DNA of 64,000 nt, taken from contig MNCI01010025.1 of the NCBI GenBank assembly GCA_015680685.1, forward strand, positions 314,860-378,859. The letters are read 5' to 3'. The notes under the pieces were generated by a model. That model had not been told where the DNA came from and ran no database searches. It was given only the letters and a program-made list of their open reading frames with translations. Each line of letters opens with the position of its first letter. The stretch's first letter is position 1. Of the stretch, positions 58,986 to 64,000 are shown piece by piece. Made by a program: the position numbers and the translations under genes. The stretch is from Gnetum montanum (taxonomy: Eukaryota > Streptophyta > Gnetopsida > Gnetales > Gnetaceae).

Positions 58986-59495
58986 TTGTAGATGAGAAAT
59001 TACTTGGAAAATTAACCCCATACACTGTGAGTGAGAAATTAGGTGGGAAATAAACCCCACATGATATGGATGGAAAATTATCTAGGAAGTAAATCCCACA
59101 TATTATGGGTGGAAAATTAGTTGAGAAATAAACCTACATGTTATGGGTGAAAAATCAATTGGGAAATTGACCCCACCTATTGTGGGAGGAAAATTTGCTA
59201 GGAAATAAACCATGTATGCTATTGGTGGAAAATTAGCTAGAAAATAAACCCCATATGTTGTGGATAGAAAATTAGTTGAGAAATAAACTCCCTGTGATGT
59301 GGGTGAAAAATTAGTTGGAAAGCAAACCCCACATGGTGTAGATGAAAAATTAGTTGGGAAATTAATCCCACATGTGTGGGTGAAAAATTAGCTAGGAAAT
59401 TAATCCCACACATTGTGGATGGGAAATTAGCTAGGAAATTAACCTCATATGTTGTGAGTGGAAAATCAGCTAGGAAATTAATTCCATATGTTGGC
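58985..59495. repeat. 39-bp tandem array, about 13 units
   Basis: A unit like 'ggtggaaaattagctaggaaattaaccccacatgttgtg' repeats every 38-40 bp with point changes. Because 39 is a multiple of three, a short plus-strand frame (59376-59600) shows a 13-residue periodicity (GKLARKLIPHVVD-like). Most units carry an in-frame TAA, so I do not treat it as coding. Confidence 0.85.
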
Positions 59496-59522
59496 CTATC
59501 TTTTCAAAATAATTTTTTATTA

Positions 59523-62500
59523 ACCCACATGTTGCTCACTAATCCTCTATGCTGGGATGTGGGCCCCATGTTGACATGTGGACCCCATGCTAACATGTAG
59601 ACTCCACAACTCCAAATTTCAAGCATCAATTGCCAAAAATAATATGAAAATGAAATTGGGAATGAAATTAGCTTATGAAACTCACAAGTTGACATACTGG
59701 GTCAAACATGTTGATAACCTACCCCATGATACTCACATGCTAGGAATGAAAATATTTAGTTTTCTATACCTTATTTCACCTAAAAACCATTATTTTATCT
59801 CACTATATCCTATTTAGATTCAATTTTTGCTCATTTTGCTCATATAATTATCTAGAAAAATAAATAATATTATTTTTTATATTATTTTTCTTTATTTTAA
59901 CTTTGTTTGATAAAAATATGATGGAGATGTCACTTAATGTATGCTTATTATCATGCAAGATTAAACCATGTAGATGTGGATATAATTCAACTTGCCCTTA
60001 GATTTCATGGACTCTTTGAGTGATGTTTTTTTTATTAAATTAACATTGAATTACTTAAACCTTGAGCTTGGAAGCCTTTTGATAACAACCTTAATACCAT
60101 GAAATAGCCTAATTATGAACTCTAAACCCTCAAAAATTAGTCTATCCTAGACACCACTAAATCCCTACAAGATAATATGCAAATATTCAAATGGCCTTAA
60201 TCATATTTAACATTAACATGTTTACTTATAGAGTTTGTTTGTCTTTGTTTAAAGGTTTGGATGGATGACTAATGTTGATAACTCTAGTGGCCTACAATAA
60301 GTAAGGTTGCATGATCTCTTATCTCTTTCTACCAACTCAAAATACTACAAAATTTATATGAATATGTAAAATTAGATATAGAGTTCTCATTTTTTTCCAA
60401 TTGTATCTCATGTTGAACTATATTTTATTGCTATTTCCTATAACCTTTTATAACCACATGTATTCTTTGACTTGTTCTCTTGTCCTCTTGGAGTTGTGTT
60501 TGTAGGATGAGCCCAAAATCATTACAAGGGTGTGACTCATCACAATAGTGAGTTACCATGTATTCTAGATAGATCAGATATGACTAGATTTTTAACCTTG
60601 TCAATAATGCTTGCCTCACATCACTTCCATTATTTCTTATGAGCCATCACCCCATAACTAGATTGTAGCCCCCCTTACCTTGCTAACAACAAAAACCTAT
60701 GTTTGACATTCATGTACCATGGCCATGTGAAATCTTGGACATGCTCCATAAAAAATGTCATTGAATCTCCAAATAGTTCATTCAGTGAGAAAATAGAAAA
60801 TTCAGCCTTGGCATTAAAAATCAATGAATTTTGAAAAGGAGAAGAAAATGCTAAGAAAGAAAAGTGGCTAATGTAGCCTAAAGTTAAGCAAATCAATAGC
60901 TCTAAAAAAAGGGAGATCTAATTGATCAAATAATCCTAAGAACAAAGCAATAGTTGCTCTAAACATCATCAAGTAATTGGTAGTATAAGCACAAAGCATG
61001 AAGACCTCATCAACAAGAAAACATATCACTATGTCATAACGATGATGTCAACACATTGAGAATTATCCATTAGCCCATTTAACCATTCTCCAATAACCAA
61101 CATGGATATTATCTCACCCTAAATTATTATCATGGTATTGTGATCTTATTTCATCATTTTGAGCACTTTTTGGCATGAGTTGACAACTATAGAATCAAAT
61201 GTGGATAGAGAGCATTGGTGATGAATCTACAGTAGTTTTTTGCATTCTTTATTGATATCTCTTGGGTCAATCATCAAAATATCAAGATAGAGGGGCTAAT
61301 GAAATACCTCAAAGAAAATTCATGTTGTGATCATGATGCCTAGTAGCCAAATTTTTATCAAGTAATTTTGGTAGGGATTCAAGAGCAAAAATAATTATCT
61401 TGTTTTTTCAATAAAAACTCCTACCCTATGGCCTTATTTTGGAAAAAAATCATGGACCTTTATTTTTATGTAAAATGAAGGTTATAGCTCACAATCTATG
61501 AATTTTATTATGCCAATGTATTAGAAGAAAAATGGAAAATATGCTACTAATTTTGGGCATGATTAGCTAAAATTGCTAGTAGCCCATATGCTATATTTTT
61601 AGGCCATGAAAATAGTCCAAATATGCTACCAAATGTAATGGTAAAATCAAAAAACGTTGGTGATTCATCTGTTATAGTTTTAGGCCATGAAAATGATCCA
61701 AAGACACCATCTAATGGTCTAGAAAGTACATGGAAATGTAACTAATAGAAGTGCAACAAATTTAAGTTCTATCTATGCTAGATTTAGCATCATTTTGGAG
61801 ATTTTTGGCACATATTTTGGTAAGAGATAACTTGGTAGTAACAAAAGTAATAAAGACCTTTTTAGCAAAGAACAAAGAATTAGTTGTATATTTTTATAGC
61901 CTTTTTTAATGTAGATCATTGAAAGTAGAAAGAACTTGTGAAAATATTTATTGCAGTGTAGATCAACTGGACAAACAAGTGTAGTAAAGTGCAAAACAAA
62001 CCATGCCTCCTACACTAGAACTTACAAGATATTTTATTTGTATTCTTAGGCTTTTAAAAGTCTTAATATATACTCCCTAAACCTTTGTTTCATATAATAT
62101 TTTATAGTATTAAATATAAAGTTTTTAGTTACTTGTTACCGCATTTTTGCATATTTTTTGCACTTTTCTTCCTACTCTTAGTCCAATGCTAAAACCAACA
62201 TTACATGTTTTCCATCATTTTCATTTAATATGCTCAGTAATAGATTTTTAAGTCCTTAGATGATTGACAAGACCACCTATGGCGCCCTAGATCCTTTCAA
62301 GACCCATGAATCCTAGGCTTAAAACTATTTCATATAGAATTTTTTGGTTTTCTAACACCAATTTTTTTCGTTTCTACAATTGAATGAATAATTATATATG
62401 CAGTGAAACCACCTCATCCATTACCCTTACTTTTAGTAATAATAAGTTCTTATCATGGGCATAATGTGATTTTTATCACATAAAACTAAAATTTACTCAT

Positions 62501-62757
62501 GATCATTATGCCTAAAAGAAAAGGTGAAGGACCAAGTAGGATTAAAAAATGGTGTGATATCAAGGATTCTTTAGAATCTTTCTATAAGTACTACTAATTC
62601 ATATTGATTATATCATTACTCATACTTTTATTATGATAAAAACATGATCTTTTTTACTTGTTGTTACATTGCTATGAAATTGTAAATACATGTATCCATA
62701 CTTGAAGTTAGTCTTTTAGTAAATATAACATAATAAATAATTAATTCATACATAAGC
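59523..62757. other. AT-rich intergenic DNA
   Basis: A short triplicated phrase (catgttgacatgtggacccc) lies at 59560-59610. The rest shows no gene, RNA gene or recognisable mobile element. The phrase 'aggccatgaaaat(a/g)(g/a)tccaaa' is duplicated near 61600 and 61683. Confidence 0.45.
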
Positions 62758-63553
62758 TAATGAGTGGCAAGGTACCCCTACACTCAACCATATGAATACA
62801 AGTGTTACACACGTGATCCAGTCGAACTTCGTAGATGAACTAGTTGTGGCATCTAGACAGTTAGCCTTAGCTCACAATCCATTGTCTTCCCACCTAGACT
62901 AGTATTAGCTTTTTCACATATGGTTTAGTCTAGAGTGAGATGTATGATGGGTTTCTAATCTAATGCTACTCCTGAAGGCAATGGAAAGTAATATTATCTA
63001 AGCTAAGAGAGAAAAGGTAAGAGAATCTCATCTAGCCTAAGTGCGATCAGCATCCATTCCCTGATTATCTGTACATACCTTGGACTTCATGCATGACTAT
63101 CACTAGGATTACCAAGCATAGATCCTAGGTACACTACTAGGTTACCAAGTAGTCACACGTAAGTGCGCGTAATCAAGTCGTACTCATTCCGTATTTTAAC
63201 ATGAGTTTAAGGGTGAGAGAGATTAACTAGGAAATTAGTAAATAAAAATTAATTAAATGATTAATATAAGTAAATTCTACAATGATAAAGTAATCTTGAT
63301 ATTTACTTCTAGTCATGTGCATGTCCAAGTATGTCACACTCAAATAAAAGATGTCATACAATTATAATCACCACACTATGGGCATACACTAGAAAATAAT
63401 TCTAACTCTAAGAAGGAAAAATTACAAGAGTTTTGCTAAGGGACAAAAAACTAGATGCCTAAACTCATCTTTCTACCTCTTATTTATAGATGAGGAGATA
63501 GGTTGCAATATCGCATACATAATATCGCGGTTGCCCCAAATGATGATTCATCA
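62758..63553 (-). repeat. LTR of the second family, minus-oriented
   Basis: 796 bp, TAATGAGTGG (TG to TA) ...ATTCATCA, matching 45816-46751 in its first 250 bases and in the 'atatcgcggttg' end region. It is followed by tacccccacgactgaatg as in the other copies, so it is a 3' LTR with its element to the right. Confidence 0.75.
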
Positions 63554-64000
63554 TACCCCCACGACTGAATGAAAACTTGTCCTCGAGTTATAGTAATTAC
63601 ACAATGGATAGGTATGGGATTATTAGATGGAAAGAAATAGGATTGTGCCATAGTATGGAATGAAAAAAAATGAAGACACAACACAAATGATGTTCTACAT
63701 CTACAAAAATGGGTGGAACTCCTGTAGTTCCAAGTGGTGGTGGCTCCTCCATTGGTGCTTTCCCTTTGTCTTGTGATCCATGTTTTGAGGCTTGATGACA
63801 TTAAAGTATGGCTTGGAGCTTCTCCTCTTTGGTCTAAGGGTCTTGTTCCATCCATGCTAATGTTCCAATGTTTGATATAGTTGGCACTTCCCACAAACAG
63901 GGTATTTGCAGAAACATTTGATTGGCCTTAACATACCAAGCTGCAAACACCTGTCGTTCCTCCTCATAGGCTCTGGCTTTATCCTTGTACTCTTGAAAAT
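63554..64000 (-). mobile_element. internal region of a second-family element, cut by window end
   Basis: Begins with the shared polypurine-tract region and 'aaaacttgtcctcgagtt', homologous to 46752-46795 and 58743-58785. A 136-codon minus-strand frame (63894-63484) overlaps the LTR and shows no known domain. Confidence 0.55.

Overview
This is plant nuclear DNA: AT-rich, dense in degenerate LTR retrotransposons, SINEs, LTR remnants and tandem repeats, with almost no intact coding sequence. The Tat-type Ty3/gypsy elements (two RNase H domains), the nested insertions and the single recognisable host exon (S1/P1 nuclease) fit a large-genome seed plant, possibly a gymnosperm. The species cannot be fixed from the sequence alone. 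Nearly every open frame is a piece of a decayed retroelement.

Layout. (1) 1-1.3 kb: GC-richer, low-copy-looking DNA with an unassigned minus-strand frame. (2) 1.35-4.0 kb: tandem array of about 184-bp units, several carrying a hairpin whose arms co-vary. (3) 4.66-8.26 kb: plus-strand Tat-type pol remnant (element C), split in its second RNase H by a minus-oriented solo LTR (6267-7807) with a perfect GTCAT target duplication. (4) 9655-11680: 3' LTR of element B. (5) 11729-29419: element A, a 17.7-kb Tat-like element on the minus strand inserted just inside that LTR. It has both LTRs and pol and gag remnants. (6) 29425 to about 39.4 kb: the rest of element B, truncated before gag. (7) 39.4-45.8 kb: GC-rich island, orphan first exon of an S1/P1 nuclease, AT-rich DNA and a cluster of tRNA-type SINEs. 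(8) 45816-52966: a second LTR family, a 7.15-kb element with perfect AGCTT duplication that encodes gag and protease but no visible RT or integrase. (9) 53-64 kb: LINE scrap, five more LTRs of that second family in both orientations, a 39-bp tandem array and featureless AT-rich DNA.

Most striking point: elements A and B both carry, between protease and RT, a spliced gene on the opposite (plus) strand. Its first exon reads as an FCP1/NIF-like HAD phosphatase domain. Two introns sit at the same codon phase in both copies. The gene therefore belonged to the retroelement lineage before the two copies separated. Both copies seem to have lost the catalytic acidic residues. Two other signals worth attention are the covarying hairpin array at 1.3-4.0 kb and the gag-protease-only element.
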